DNA of 64,000 nt from an uncultured Sphingomonadaceae bacterium (GTDB taxonomy: Bacteria > Pseudomonadota > Alphaproteobacteria > Sphingomonadales > Sphingomonadaceae). Location of the stretch: NCBI GenBank assembly GCA_947497085.1, contig CANMFE010000002.1:124001-188000 (forward strand), written 5' to 3'. The notes beneath the pieces are model-generated. The model was not told the DNA's origin, ran no database searches, and saw nothing but the letters and a program-made list of their open reading frames with translations. Below are positions 38,213 to 47,266 of this stretch, piece by piece; the first letter of the stretch is position 1; every line of letters begins with the position of its first letter. The translations under genes and the position numbers were made by a program.

Positions 38213-38350
38213 GGCCTGCTCCTGATTGATATGATGTACAGGATAAGCCTGAAACAATAGGACTGGCAAGGCCATGCAGGCGCTATTGCATTGCAAACAT
38301 GATACCGGTGTGCATAAATCCCCCTTTCACACATGACCGGGAGAGTCGGA

Positions 38351-39628
38351 ATGCGGACATTAAAACAGATATGGGCCGCGCTTGTGGCATTCACGCTGGT
38401 GATTGTCCCCGCCGCTGCACAGGACCAGATCATCCTTGCCGGCAACCTGATTGCGGATGCTGATGCCGGCGCAACTGGTCCTGCGACAATAACAGTGCGT
38501 GATGGCACGATTGTCTCCATCACAAGCGGCATTACACGCCCAGATGGTGGCGAGATCATAGACCTTTCGGATAAAACAATCCTGCCTGGCCTGATTGACA
38601 TGCATGTTCACCTTTCAGGCGACCCAGGCGGGGATTTCTGGCGGCGGGCAACCGAACCCGATGAATGGGGCGTGGTTGTCGGCGCAAAAAATGCGCGGCT
38701 GACGGCGCTGGCCGGTTTTACCACTGTGCGCGATGTGGGCAGCGCCCCGCAAGTCGGGTTTGTGTTGCGGCGTGGTACGGCGAAAGGCGTTATTCCTGGA
38801 CCACGCATTCAATCCGCAGGCTCATCTCTGGCCATTATTGGCGGGCATGGTGACGTATCGGGTTTTCGCCCAGAGGTGAATGCCGCACTGGCAGATGGTT
38901 CTGCCTGTACGGGTGCCAAAGAATGCGCCGCCGCAGTGCGCGAGGCATCGAAAAATGGCGCGGACCTCATCAAGATTACCGCAACCGGCGGCGTTCTCAG
39001 CCAGCAGGCCCGCGGGCTTGACCAGCATTTTACCGACGCCGAAATGGAGGCAATTGTAGGTTCTGCCCACGCGCTCGGCATGCGGGTTGCCGCGCATGCG
39101 CATGGCCCGCGCGGCATTGAAGCGGCGTCAAAGGCAGGTGTCGACACTATCGAGCATTGCACCTTTGCCGATGACGCCACGATACGTGCGATGAAGGAGA
39201 ATGGCACTGCCTGCATCCCCACGCTGATGGCTTTTGTCGGTGTGCAGGAAGGATTGGGCAAGGGTGTTTACACACCGCCCGTAGAAGCGAAAATCCGCGC
39301 CACCCTGTCACAGCTTGGCAAAGCGCCGACCGCCATGCGAAAGGCTGGCGTGCCTATCGTATTTGGTACGGACAGCGGCGTTTACCCGCATGGCCGCAAT
39401 GCCGAGGAATTTGCACTCATGATAAAGCATATTGGCATGACGCCGCGCGAAGTGCTGGCCAGCGCCACAACAGAGGCCGCGAAGTTGATGGATCTCGAAA
39501 ATGAAATCGGCCGCATCACGCCTGGCTACAGCGCCGATATCATTGCCGTGGATGGCAATCCGCTGGAAGACGTCACTGTGCTGGAAAAAGTGGAGTGGGT
39601 TATGGTGCGCGGGCGGATTATTGACTAG
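38351..39628 (+). CDS. Exported amidohydrolase (imidazolonepropionase-like)
   Basis: A 425-residue metal-dependent hydrolase with a signal peptide (MRTLKQIWAALVAFTLVIVPAAAQ). The amidohydrolase fold shows IDMHVHLSGDP (metal HxH), the KITATGGVLS strand with the bridging Lys, HAHGPRGIEAASKAG, DTIEHCTFAD and late FGTDSGVYPHG with the metal Asp. Related enzymes are prolidases and Xaa-Pro or Xaa-Arg dipeptidases; substrate cannot be read here. ATG at 38351 has GGGAG upstream. Confidence 0.92.
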   Translation: MRTLKQIWAALVAFTLVIVPAAAQDQIILAGNLIADADAGATGPATITVRDGTIVSITSGITRPDGGEIIDLSDKTILPGLIDMHVHLSGDPGGDFWRRATEPDEWGVVVGAKNARLTALAGFTTVRDVGSAPQVGFVLRRGTAKGVIPGPRIQSAGSSLAIIGGHGDVSGFRPEVNAALADGSACTGAKECAAAVREASKNGADLIKITATGGVLSQQARGLDQHFTDAEMEAIVGSAHALGMRVAAHAHGPRGIEAASKAGVDTIEHCTFADDATIRAMKENGTACIPTLMAFVGVQEGLGKGVYTPPVEAKIRATLSQLGKAPTAMRKAGVPIVFGTDSGVYPHGRNAEEFALMIKHIGMTPREVLASATTEAAKLMDLENEIGRITPGYSADIIAVDGNPLEDVTVLEKVEWVMVRGRIID

Positions 39629-39666
39629 ATTGGACGTAATCGAATCATATTTCTGAAGTAATCGCC

Positions 39667-40338
39667 ATGGCCTATGTAACTATCCCCGATACCACCGCGC
39701 AGGCACGCAGCAAGTTCAGCCGCGAAGTCACCAAGCGACTTGAAAAAAGCCAGCGTACAGAAAAGCTCGATTGCGATCTGTTCGATGCTTTTGTCGTTCG
39801 CGAATTCATGAATGCGCAGGAATGCATGCGGATGATGCGGATGATTGACAGCACCGCCCAGCCTTCCAGTTTATACAAGCAGGATCCTGACAAGGAATTC
39901 CGCACCAGCTATAGTGGCAATGTTGACCCGTTTGATCCTTTCATCAAGGCGATCGACAAGCGCATCTGTCAACTGCTCGGCATCAAACCCGCGCGCGGCG
40001 AAACAATTCAGGGGCAAAGATATGATGTGGGGCAGCAATTCAAGCCTCACCAGGACTATTTTCATGTCAGCCAGGAATATTGGCAGCAGGAAAAACATCG
40101 CGGGGGACAGCGCACCTGGACCGCCATGGTATATCTGAACGAGCCTATAGAAGGCGGTGAAACAGGTTTTACCAATGCGGGTTTCAAGGTGCCGCCCTAT
40201 ACCGGGATGCTGTTAACCTGGAACAACCTGAATGCCGATGGCACAGTCAATGCCGACACGCTGCACAGCGGTAATCCGGTTATCAAGGGCACGAAATATA
40301 TTATCACAAAATGGTTCCGTGAGGGAATCTGGAAATAG
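39667..40338 (+). CDS. 2-oxoglutarate/Fe(II) prolyl 4-hydroxylase-type protein
   Basis: A 223-residue protein with the P4Hc fold. The iron ligands H128 and D130 (KPHQDYFHV) and H200 (LHSGNPV) are present, and K210 (GTKYIITKWFRE) is the 2-oxoglutarate-binding lysine, so it should be active. The QRTWTAMVYLNEPIEGGETGF stretch is typical of bacterial P4H homologues. The substrate is unknown; bacterial relatives modify EF-Tu or other proteins. It is not in an obvious operon. Confidence 0.92.
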   Translation: MAYVTIPDTTAQARSKFSREVTKRLEKSQRTEKLDCDLFDAFVVREFMNAQECMRMMRMIDSTAQPSSLYKQDPDKEFRTSYSGNVDPFDPFIKAIDKRICQLLGIKPARGETIQGQRYDVGQQFKPHQDYFHVSQEYWQQEKHRGGQRTWTAMVYLNEPIEGGETGFTNAGFKVPPYTGMLLTWNNLNADGTVNADTLHSGNPVIKGTKYIITKWFREGIWK

Positions 40339-40472
40339 CGCCTACCAGCACATGACACGATATCGTGCATTTTTGTCGAAAGCTGTGGTGTTTTTGCAGC
40401 TTTGCGAATTGCGCAGGGTTACAGCGTCATGCTAATGCCCTTGCCAGCCAATAGCATCGAGGACCCAAGCCC

Positions 40473-42341
40473 ATGACCACCCGTATTCTTCTGCTCGCTT
40501 CGGCGGCTGCCCTGTCGCTTACAGGTTGTGCCTCCAGCGATGCGAAAACCGCCAGCTCATCCGTGCAGCAGAAAAGCGCAGGCGATGACATGACCGTCAA
40601 GATTCAAAGCGAGGGTGAAAGGCTGCGCGAACTGTTCGCCGCCAGCGATGAAGCAAGCCTGAAGCGTAACCCGCTTACCGCATTGTTTCGCGGCGACATG
40701 CGCTACGCGGACCAGTTTGGCGACTATATAACGGATGCCTATATTGACGGCGAGCGTGCGGCAGCCAAAGCTGACCTTGATGCACTCACGCAGATTGACC
40801 GTGCCAAACTGAACTCTGTCGATGCGATTGCCTATGATGTGTTCAAACGCAATACCGAAAACACGCTCAAGGGGCTGACACCGGAAATACTGGCGCTTAC
40901 CAATCCGCGCCCGATCAACCATTTTTCCGGCTTTCACACTTTCTATCCAACATTTGCCAATGGCAGCAGCGGCGCACCTTTCAATACGCTGGAAGATTAT
41001 GAAAATAATCTGAAACGTCATGCCGGTTTTGTGACACTGCTAGACCGCTCAATCGGCCGTTTCCGCGAAGGTATGGAAAGCGGTGTCGTCGAAACAAAAC
41101 TGACCATCAATAATGTTATTGAGCAACTCGCCACGCAATTGGCGTTGCCTGCCGAAGAGTCCGCTTTTTACGGGCCAATAGAAAATTTCCCCGAAGGCAT
41201 AGGCGAAGCGAAGCAGGCAGAGCTCGCCACGCAGTACAAGGCCACAATCGAAAACGATATCTATCCCGCCTATCAGCGGCTGCATGATTTTTTGAAAAAC
41301 GAGTATCTACCGGTGGCACGTGAGGAAGTCGGCCTGTCTTCGATGAAGGGCGGAGACACCATGTACCGTTTCCTGATTGAAGGGACGACCACATTGCCGC
41401 TGGACCCTGCCGAAGTGCATGCGCTTGGCCTGAGCGAGGTTGCACGCATCAAAGGAGAAATGGAAGATATCAAGAAAGAGGTTGGGTTTGAGGGCGCGCT
41501 CTCGGAATTCTTCACCTTTATCCGCACTGATCCGCAATTCCATCCGGAATCACGCGAAGCGCTGACCCAAGGTTACTATGATATCGGCAAGAAAGTCGAC
41601 AAGGTCATCGATAAACAGTTCAAGGTGCTGCCCAAGTCGCCGCTTGAAATCCGGCCTTATGATGAATCGATCGAGAAGTTTCAAGCGGGCGGTTCATATA
41701 GCAGTGGCACAGCAGACGGTTCGCGCCCGGGCATATTCTATTTCAATGCCTATGACCTGCCGTCGCGCAACACCTCTGGCATGACCACCCTATACCTGCA
41801 TGAAGGCGCGCCGGGCCATCATTTCCAGATTTCGCTGGCACAGGAAAATGACGCATTGCCCAATTTCATGCGCTATGGTGGCAACACCGCCTATGTCGAA
41901 GGCTGGGCGCTGTATTCCGAGAAACTCGGATTCCCGATGGGGCTGTTCAACGATCCATACCAGCGTTTCGGGCATCTGGATGACGAAATGCTGCGCGCAA
42001 TGCGGCTGGTGGTTGATACCGGATTGCACTCCAAGGGATGGAGCCGCGAGAAAGCCATCAAGTATATGCTCGACAATAGTTCAATGGGCGAAACCGATGC
42101 CACGGCCGAAGTTGAACGCTATATTGCCATTCCATCACAGGCGCTGGCATACAAGATCGGCGCGCTTACCATTCAGCGCCTGAAGGACAAGGCGCAAACC
42201 CGGCTTGGCCCCCGGTTTGATCCGCGTGAGTTCCACGACGAAGTGCTGAACACTGGCGCGCTGCCTATGACTGTGCTCGAATCCAAAATCGATACCTGGA
42301 TCGACAGCAAGCTCAGGATTATGGAGCAGCCGGCCCAGTAA
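40473..42341 (+). CDS. DUF885 family lipoprotein, peptidase-like
   Basis: A 622-residue protein with a lipoprotein signal (LSLTGC, Cys19). DUF885 proteins are zinc peptidase-like (M3-like gluzincin motif). The HExxH-type signature is seen as LYLHEGAPGHHFQISLA, with a downstream GGNTAYVEGWALYSEKLG holding the third ligand Glu. N-terminal helices and a C-terminal domain complete the family length. It is probably an outer-membrane-anchored peptidase facing the periplasm or surface. Confidence 0.9.
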   Translation: MTTRILLLASAAALSLTGCASSDAKTASSSVQQKSAGDDMTVKIQSEGERLRELFAASDEASLKRNPLTALFRGDMRYADQFGDYITDAYIDGERAAAKADLDALTQIDRAKLNSVDAIAYDVFKRNTENTLKGLTPEILALTNPRPINHFSGFHTFYPTFANGSSGAPFNTLEDYENNLKRHAGFVTLLDRSIGRFREGMESGVVETKLTINNVIEQLATQLALPAEESAFYGPIENFPEGIGEAKQAELATQYKATIENDIYPAYQRLHDFLKNEYLPVAREEVGLSSMKGGDTMYRFLIEGTTTLPLDPAEVHALGLSEVARIKGEMEDIKKEVGFEGALSEFFTFIRTDPQFHPESREALTQGYYDIGKKVDKVIDKQFKVLPKSPLEIRPYDESIEKFQAGGSYSSGTADGSRPGIFYFNAYDLPSRNTSGMTTLYLHEGAPGHHFQISLAQENDALPNFMRYGGNTAYVEGWALYSEKLGFPMGLFNDPYQRFGHLDDEMLRAMRLVVDTGLHSKGWSREKAIKYMLDNSSMGETDATAEVERYIAIPSQALAYKIGALTIQRLKDKAQTRLGPRFDPREFHDEVLNTGALPMTVLESKIDTWIDSKLRIMEQPAQ

Positions 42342-42389
42342 GCGGGGCTGATAGTATTGTTTTAAGACTATGTTCCATCAGTCCCCGCC

Positions 42390-42542
42390 GTCGCCCCAGC
42401 GCAGGCTGGGGCCCAGATAACGCTGCTGGCAAGCTGCAAAGGCTTACTTACGGTAGGAGCGTATCAATGAAGCAGGTTTTACGGTCGCATAACCATCGCC
42501 ATACGATAGGATATCTGGATTCCAGCCTTCGCTGGAATGACG
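42390..42542. repeat. REP-like composite repeat
   Basis: Left element GTCGCCCCAGCGCAGGCTGG (42390-42409) followed by GGCCCAGATAA, right element CTGGATTCCAGCCTTCGCTG (about 42515-42534) followed by GAATGAC. The halves are opposed. The region between DUF885 and argE contains no other gene. Confidence 0.7.
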
Positions 42543-42602
42543 AATTGTTGGATAAGCACCCGGCTTGACTGTCAATCCCGCGCCGCATACCCAATTGACA
42601 TC

Positions 42603-43769
42603 ATGCCCATCACGCCGCTCCATACATCTGCGCTGTCCATCCTTGAAACGCTGATCGGTTTCGATACAACGTCGCGCAATAGCAATCTTGACCTGATAAA
42701 ATGGGTTGAGCGCTATTTGCACGGGCACGGTGTTGACGCAGTACATGTAGCAAATGCGGATGGCAGCAAAGCCAATCTCTATGCCACTGCCGGGCCAGAG
42801 GTACCGGGCGGCATAATCCTGTCCGGGCATAGCGATGTTGTGCCGGTGGATGGCCAGGACTGGTCAAGCGACCCGTTCACGCTCACCACAGACGATGACA
42901 GGTATTTCGGGCGCGGCACCTGCGACATGAAGGGGTTTGTCGCACTCACGCTCGCGGCAGTTCCCTTGTTCAAACAGGGTGTGCGGCCGGTCCATATCGC
43001 CATCAGCTATGATGAGGAAATCGGCTGTCTGGGCGCACCGGACATGATTGCCGCAATGGCGAAAAACCTGCCCGAACCCGCGCTCGCCATTATCGGCGAA
43101 CCGACAAATATGCGGGTCATTACCGGGCATAAGGGCATTATTGTGTGCAAGGTCGAAGTCATCGGCCATGAAGCACATAGCAGCCTCACCCATATGGGCA
43201 TTTCCGCCAATATGATTGCCGCTGACCTGATGCATGACCTGAATGAACTGGCGCGCAGGTTGTGGGAAAATAGCGACCCTGAATCACCATTTGTCCCGCC
43301 CCATGCCACACTGACGATCGGCACGATGCGGGGCGGAACCGCGGCCAACATCCTTGCCGGGCATGCCGAATTTACGTTCGACCTTCGCTGTCCCCCAAAT
43401 GTGGATGGCGAAAAGGTATTGCAACCATTTCGCGAGAAAATCACCGTGCTGGATGCACAGCTTAGGGAAGCTTTTCCAGGGTGCGGCGTCCATCTCACAC
43501 AGCTGGCCAATGCACCGCCGCTCACGGCGGCAGGCAGCGAAAAGGCCGAAGCCTTTGTCCGCAAACTGACCGGCGATAATAACCCGGCAGGCGCAGTCGC
43601 CTATGCCGCCGAAGCAGGGCAATTCCAGCAGGCAGGTTTCCCCACCGTGATATGCGGCCCCGGCTCGATCGAACAGGCGCATCAGGCGGATGAGTATATC
43701 CTGAAAGACCAGTTCGCACGCGGCGCGATGTTTATGGAACGGTTGGCGCAGGCGTTAAAGCAGTCATAA
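42603..43769 (+). CDS. argE: Acetylornithine deacetylase
   Basis: Zinc hydrolase of the M20 family that converts N-acetylornithine to ornithine in arginine synthesis. The 388-residue protein has LETLIGFDTTSRNSN, the metal-binding SGHSDVVPVDGQDW and GTCDMKGF, the catalytic SYDEEIGCLGA, and a dimerisation domain with KVEVIGHEAHSS. The ArgE assignment rests on these motifs and the GPGSIEQAHQADEY ending typical of ArgE; a related M20 deacylase is the alternative. The start is the ATG at 42603, although no strong ribosome binding site is visible. Confidence 0.9.
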   Translation: MPITPLHTSALSILETLIGFDTTSRNSNLDLIKWVERYLHGHGVDAVHVANADGSKANLYATAGPEVPGGIILSGHSDVVPVDGQDWSSDPFTLTTDDDRYFGRGTCDMKGFVALTLAAVPLFKQGVRPVHIAISYDEEIGCLGAPDMIAAMAKNLPEPALAIIGEPTNMRVITGHKGIIVCKVEVIGHEAHSSLTHMGISANMIAADLMHDLNELARRLWENSDPESPFVPPHATLTIGTMRGGTAANILAGHAEFTFDLRCPPNVDGEKVLQPFREKITVLDAQLREAFPGCGVHLTQLANAPPLTAAGSEKAEAFVRKLTGDNNPAGAVAYAAEAGQFQQAGFPTVICGPGSIEQAHQADEYILKDQFARGAMFMERLAQALKQS

Positions 43770-43779
43770 CTATCGCCGG

Positions 43780-45204
43780 TTATTCAATCGGGCTTTCATC
43801 ATCCAGGATATCATCCTCGGCGGACTGTGCGCGCTCCTCGGCCACTTTTTCCTCGATATCGGTGTCCTTGGTCACATCCATGGCTGCGGCGGCTTTGGGC
43901 TTCACAATCTTCTTTTGCGCCGCTTCTGTTTCCTGCTGTGCCCCATCGTCCCGATTGCCAGCACTGCGCGCAATTTCCAGCGGATCGCTGCGCCCGTCGA
44001 AACGTAGACGATAAATCGGCTCCGGCAAACCGAAACCTGCTTCCTCAAGCACGTTTTTGACTGCGCGGATGGCAGCACTGCGTGCCTTGTAAAAATCGCT
44101 TTCCCGCTGATCGACCCAGCCGATAAATTTGATAAGGATATTGGAATCGCCCACATTTTCAATTCGGGCAGATGCACCGGGATCTTCCAGGATAAAATCA
44201 TGCGCCCTAAGCGCTTCCAGCCCCTGCGCGATGGCTTTGGCGGGATCATCATCGGCATCAATGCCCAGATCAAAATCGAACCGCCGCTCGGGATTGCGTG
44301 AATAGTTGAGAATTTCCGCTTTGAAAACCGTCGAGTTGGGAATGCGCAAATGGTTGCCATCCAGCGTCATCAATATCGTCGCGCGCGATGTGAGGCGAAT
44401 GATGCGGCCCTCATGTTCGCCGATCATCACATGGTCATTGGCGCGGAACGGCTGACGGATCGACAGCATGATCGAGGACACATAATTATCGACAGTATCG
44501 CGCACCGCGAACCCAATGGCGAGGCCGATCACACCTGCACTGCCAAGCAACGCGCCCATTACTGCCGTCGCGCCCAGCAAATCCAGTGCAATGAATATAC
44601 CCGCTATTACAAACAGAAAGCGCATGCTGGCCGCGAACAGTTCGGCCAGAAATATATTGGGCGCCGCCCACCGCCAAAAGCCTTTTCGCCTTGCCAGAAA
44701 ACCACCCAATATCCAGAAAAATATCACGATTCCGAGCGCAATGCCAAATAGGGGCAGGCTTTTGACGAGCGCGTAAAAACCCTTTTCGATCCGTTCCATC
44801 ACGGGCGCGACATTATCCTCGACATCCAGCGTGCGTTCAAGCCTGTTTTCCACAGTGACCACACCCGTAACCCGTGCCGAAATGGCCTCTGCGCGATCTG
44901 CATCAGCGGTATCTGCTATTTCACCTGACAATGTCACTACACCTTCAGTGACATCGATACTGATCTGGGACAGTTCGGGTATCTGGTCGAAAATACCTTC
45001 CAGCCGCTCCTGTATGTCCGCGTCATCCGGAATGCCTTCAGGCGCTTCAATTACAGGTTCAGGGTCAGTGATTTCACCAGGGGCTTCAGACGGGATTTCT
45101 ATCTGTGCCGCGGCAGGGGGCATAGCCACCAGTGCCGAAAAACCGAATATACAGGTAATAAGCAGGAACCGCATATATATTGTTACGCCATATGATTTTG
45201 CCAT
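43780..45204 (-). CDS. Mechanosensitive channel (MscS) with N-terminal BON domain
   Basis: A 474-residue protein: signal peptide to about residue 34 (ending PAAAQ), acidic Pro-rich linker, a BON domain (ISIDVTEGVVTLSGEI, VTGVVTVENRLE), three membrane segments, and the MscS core with GSAGVIGLAIGFAVRDTVDNYVSS as the pore helix and NHLRIPNSTVFKAEILNYSRNP in the beta domain. The C-terminal tail is charged. BON plus MscS proteins are known in proteobacteria; the BON part may bind membrane. I chose ATG 45204 (AGAAAG upstream); ATG 45174 would leave a shorter signal peptide. Releases solutes on osmotic downshock. Confidence 0.9.
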   Translation of the reverse strand: MAKSYGVTIYMRFLLITCIFGFSALVAMPPAAAQIEIPSEAPGEITDPEPVIEAPEGIPDDADIQERLEGIFDQIPELSQISIDVTEGVVTLSGEIADTADADRAEAISARVTGVVTVENRLERTLDVEDNVAPVMERIEKGFYALVKSLPLFGIALGIVIFFWILGGFLARRKGFWRWAAPNIFLAELFAASMRFLFVIAGIFIALDLLGATAVMGALLGSAGVIGLAIGFAVRDTVDNYVSSIMLSIRQPFRANDHVMIGEHEGRIIRLTSRATILMTLDGNHLRIPNSTVFKAEILNYSRNPERRFDFDLGIDADDDPAKAIAQGLEALRAHDFILEDPGASARIENVGDSNILIKFIGWVDQRESDFYKARSAAIRAVKNVLEEAGFGLPEPIYRLRFDGRSDPLEIARSAGNRDDGAQQETEAAQKKIVKPKAAAAMDVTKDTDIEEKVAEERAQSAEDDILDDESPIE

Positions 45205-45370
45205 TATATTCTTTCTGTCAGCATTGCGCCACAATATGCGTGTCCGCGCATCAGGGCATATTGGTATTTACGATTGAAACTATCGCACGTTCCGTTTCGT
45301 CCCGCAAAATCATATTTTACGCCGCCCCGCCAAACGGCTATAGCAGAGGCATGATATACCGAAAATCATC

Positions 45371-46306
45371 ATGGCAGCGGTAAAGGCCGCCAGACCAACC
45401 GATGTATTTACGCGCGCCGAATGGGCGGCGCTGACATCGGCCTCGCGCTGGAAAGGCCCCGCGCTCATCGTGCATGCCTGGGCGGTGATATTTGCCGCGA
45501 TTGCATTTGCCATATGGGCAACGCACCCGCTCGCCTGGATCGCCGCCATTATTGTGATTGGCGGACGGCAGCTGGGGCTGGCCATCCTGATGCATGATGC
45601 GGCGCACGGGCATCTGCATCCGGTGCGCAAAATCAACAATTTCCTGGGCCAGTGGTTGACCGGTGTGCCGGTCGGCACCGACCTGCATGCGTATCGCACC
45701 TATCACCTGACCCATCACCGCTATACGCAGCAGGCAGAAGACCCGGACCTTATCCTGTCTGCACCTTTTCCGGTGACACGAGGTAGCATGATGCGCAAGG
45801 CACTGCGCGACCTTACCGGACTCACGTTCCTGAAACAGCGCAGCGGGCAGATGCTGATGGCGGTGAAGGGTATTGCATCGGACGCAAAGCAGCAGAATGT
45901 CTTTATCGGCAAGACTTTCCTGAAATTTTTGGGCGCGCAGGCAGCGCTGCTTACGCTGTCCTTTGCCAGCGGCCATGGCGCGCTCCCCTATCTGCTCTGG
46001 CTCATTTCACTTGCCACCACATTCCAGCTGTTCCTGCGGATCCGCAATATTGCCGAGCATGCCTGCACCGAAACCGGCAGCGAAGATCCGTTCAGCCATG
46101 CCCGCACCACCCGCGCCGGAATGTTCGCACGCGCCACTGTCGCGCCTTATTGGGTAAATTATCACAGTGAGCATCACCTTTTTATGGGCGTGCCGTGTTA
46201 TAGCCTGAAAGCAGCGCACCGGATGCTGGGTGAAAAGGGCAGGCACAAGGACATGATTATCGCGCCGGGATATGGCGCGGTGCTGCGTGAAGTGACGGCA
46301 GGTTAA
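45371..46306 (+). CDS. Membrane fatty acid desaturase
   Basis: A 311-residue membrane di-iron desaturase or hydroxylase. Three His boxes are intact: HDAAHGHLH, YHLTHHRYTQ and NYHSEHHLFMG. Membrane segments lie between them. Such enzymes put a double bond in acyl chains of lipids, or hydroxylate carotenoids; the HDAAHG form favours fatty acid desaturase. ATG 45371. Divergent from the mechanosensitive channel gene. Confidence 0.9.
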   Translation: MAAVKAARPTDVFTRAEWAALTSASRWKGPALIVHAWAVIFAAIAFAIWATHPLAWIAAIIVIGGRQLGLAILMHDAAHGHLHPVRKINNFLGQWLTGVPVGTDLHAYRTYHLTHHRYTQQAEDPDLILSAPFPVTRGSMMRKALRDLTGLTFLKQRSGQMLMAVKGIASDAKQQNVFIGKTFLKFLGAQAALLTLSFASGHGALPYLLWLISLATTFQLFLRIRNIAEHACTETGSEDPFSHARTTRAGMFARATVAPYWVNYHSEHHLFMGVPCYSLKAAHRMLGEKGRHKDMIIAPGYGAVLREVTAG

Positions 46307-46362
46307 AGTGAGGCGATAAATGCTTGGATTGAGCGTCGCCCCTTCGTCATCCCCTCCCCCTA

Positions 46363-46567
46363 CCGTCATGCTGAACTTGTGTCAGCATCCAGGGCAGATA
46401 ATCACACCGGCTGCATGATGCCGCTCTGGATCCTGAAACAAGTTCAGGATGACGGAAAAAGTCTCATGCATCACTGCAAATTACCGAGTTCCTGCGAAAG
46501 CAGGAACCCAGGGCGGCGAGTGGGACCGCTGTTATTTACTGCTCTGGACTCCTGCTTTCGCAAGAGC
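46363..46567. repeat. Two REP-like composite repeats
   Basis: First pair: CCGTCATGCTGAACTTGTGT at 46363-46382 opposed to AAGTTCAGGATGACGG at 46440-46455. Second pair: GAGTTCCTGCGAAAGCAGGA at 46486-46505 opposed to GACTCCTGCTTTCGCAAGAG at about 46547-46566. Nothing else is seen between desaturase and cupin genes. Confidence 0.7.
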
Positions 46568-46572
46568 ACGCG

Positions 46573-47256
46573 CTATTGTTCAGCCCATTCACCCAGCACG
46601 TCCGCACTTAAATGCCCGGTTTTTGTCCAGGTCAGCGCGCCCTCTCTGGAGTAGGGCGCATGCCGCGAGCCATCACCATGGCGGATCCATGTCCCCGCCG
46701 GATAATCCCCGCCTTCATCTGACAATGTGCCTTCAAGCACATAGACTTCCGATCCGCCGGGATGGACATGTTCGGGGAAACGGCTGCCTGCGGCCCAACG
46801 CACCATTTTCACCTGCTCCGGTCCATGATGATGCAGCCACGCGAAATCGACGCCCGGTGCACCGCCATTTTCAAACGTCATATCATCCAGGTGCATAGCA
46901 AACTGATGTCTATCATCATCTGCAAATTGATGCAGTTTCACCAATATGGTGCAGCCCTGCTTGCTGAACGGTTTATGCGCCGTGCCTATCGGGTTGCGCA
47001 CATAGGTGCCCGCCGGATAATCGCCATGCTCGTCTGAAAACACGCCCTCCAGCACCAAAAACTCCTCGCCGCCGCCATGCGTGTGCGGGTCAAAAGTGCT
47101 GCCGGCTGCATAGCGTACAATGGTCGTCGCCCGCGCGACTTCACCGCCAATGCGGTCCAGCATCTGCCTCTCCACACCCGGCAGCGGGGAAGGCACCCAC
47201 TCCGCATCACCCGGACGGACTATGGCTTTTTCAGAAAAATCGGCATTGATACGCAT
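46573..47256 (-). CDS. Double-cupin protein, ChrR type
   Basis: A 227-residue protein with two cupin modules. The first has FDPHTHGGGEEFLVLEGVFSDE, the second FPEHVHPGGSEVYVLEGTLSDE; both carry HxH-x-G-x-E metal ligands. This type resembles the ChrR cupin (zinc anti-sigma factor C-terminal domain), but the N-terminal anti-sigma part is absent, so it is probably an enzyme or sensor by itself. I chose ATG 47256 (MRINADF), since the next gene upstream, lysK, ends at 47267 and the pair probably is one transcript. Confidence 0.87.
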   Translation of the reverse strand: MRINADFSEKAIVRPGDAEWVPSPLPGVERQMLDRIGGEVARATTIVRYAAGSTFDPHTHGGGEEFLVLEGVFSDEHGDYPAGTYVRNPIGTAHKPFSKQGCTILVKLHQFADDDRHQFAMHLDDMTFENGGAPGVDFAWLHHHGPEQVKMVRWAAGSRFPEHVHPGGSEVYVLEGTLSDEGGDYPAGTWIRHGDGSRHAPYSREGALTWTKTGHLSADVLGEWAEQ

Positions 47257-47266
47257 AAATGCCCCG